Source: an uncultured Collinsella sp.
GTDB lineage: Bacteria; Actinomycetota; Coriobacteriia; Coriobacteriales; Coriobacteriaceae
Reading direction: 5' to 3'
DNA length: 5,392 bases
Assembly (NCBI GenBank): GCA_958446785.1
Contig: CAUCXP010000124.1
Location: 1-5,392 of the forward strand
Both the position numbers and the translations under genes were made by a program. Positions 4,916-5,392 of this stretch are shown piece by piece (within the stretch, counting starts at the first letter, position 1; each line of letters starts with the position of its first letter). The notes below the pieces were generated by a model. It was not told the DNA's origin and made no database searches. It saw only the letters and a list, made by a program, of their open reading frames with translations.

Positions 4916-5392
4916 ACTCGGCGCTCTTGAGGGCGCCGACCATGTCGATCTTGTTGAGGGTACGGTTGGTGGCGAGGTTGACGATAAACGTAAAGGCAAA
5001 GGCCAGCAGAACGGACAGCACGTAACTCAGCGGCTCGACCTCGACGTCAAAGTACAGCGACGGCATCTGCAGGATGTAGGTAAAGCTCTCGGCCAGCAAG
5101 CCGCCTAACGGCACGCCCAGAGCGGCGCCAATCGCCGTGAGGATCAACGTCTCCTTGTTGACGTAGTGGTGCACCTCGCCGCGACGGAAGCCCAGCACCT
5201 TAATGGTCGCCAGCTCGCGCTCGCGCTCGGAGATATTCGTGTTGGACAGCGTAAACACCACCACAAACGACAGGCACGCCGCCATAAAGGTCACAAGCAC
5301 CACGACCGAATTGATGATCGCAAAGTTCGCCTCGTAGTTCTGCCAATGTTCGGCCGTGCTCGAAATCGTAAGCCAACCGTCACTCTTAAGAT
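4914..5392 (-). CDS. FtsX/MacB-type ABC transporter permease, C-terminal part (cut by window edge)
   Basis: The visible 158 residues are the last part of a longer protein; the frame stays open to the right edge, so the GTG at 5303 is not a real start. The hallmark FtsX C-terminal domain is present: a membrane helix at ~24-48 of the visible part, the cytoplasmic loop NISERERELATIKVLGF (52-68), a second helix at ~80-105 with ETLILTAIGAALGVPLGG, an external stretch (SLYFDVEVEP), a third helix at ~119-141, and the closing NKIDMVGALKSAE. Such permeases work with a MacB/LolD-type ATPase to move lipids, peptides or lipoproteins, or to signal across the membrane, rather than as ordinary channels. The ATPase is not in the window and would be expected upstream, beyond the right edge. 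Substrate unknown. Transcription ends at the twin hairpins that follow. Family assignment is firm. Confidence 0.9.
   Translation of the reverse strand, partial: LKSDGWLTISSTAEHWQNYEANFAIINSVVVLVTFMAACLSFVVVFTLSNTNISERERELATIKVLGFRRGEVHHYVNKETLILTAIGAALGVPLGGLLAESFTYILQMPSLYFDVEVEPLSYVLSVLLAFAFTFIVNLATNRTLNKIDMVGALKSAE

Overview
The window most likely comes from a Coriobacteriia gut bacterium, probably Collinsella or a close relative. The coding DNA is GC-rich, the proteins look like those of gut Actinobacteria and Clostridia, and the gaps between genes carry several long palindromes. This taxonomic call is inference; no rRNA or marker gene is present.

Layout, left to right. (1) Minus strand, cut by the left edge: the N-terminus of an M18-type aminopeptidase, whose last ~18 visible residues drift from the family pattern. 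(2) Plus strand, 396-1481: a membrane-anchored Ntn-type linear amide C-N hydrolase of the choloylglycine hydrolase superfamily, divergent from (1). (3) A 140-bp gap with a perfect 12-bp inverted repeat and two small palindromes. (4) Plus strand, 1622-2701: 6-phosphofructokinase, the key enzyme of glycolysis. (5) A ~390-bp gap holding a 175-nt nested palindrome that starts on the pfk stop codon, then a leader with a 13-bp direct repeat. (6) Plus strand, 3094-4032: an unusual XRE-type regulator with an N-terminal HTH, an acidic linker, 18-residue His-containing repeats and four predicted C-terminal membrane segments. (7) A ~440-bp gap with two further long inverted repeats in DNA of falling GC content. 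(8) Plus strand, 4477-4797: a 106-aa conserved-looking protein of unknown function, about 49% GC by hand count, far below pfk. (9) Two hairpins between convergent genes. (10) Minus strand, cut by the right edge: the C-terminal part of a FtsX/MacB-type ABC transporter permease.

The genes do not look like one pathway. Every complete gene has its own ribosome binding site and sits in a gap of over 100 bp, so they are probably separate transcription units. I see no convincing new multi-gene system. The strongest candidates for something undescribed are the His-rich, membrane-tethered XRE protein with its repeated upstream sites, and the set of structured intergenic palindromes, which may be dispersed genomic elements.
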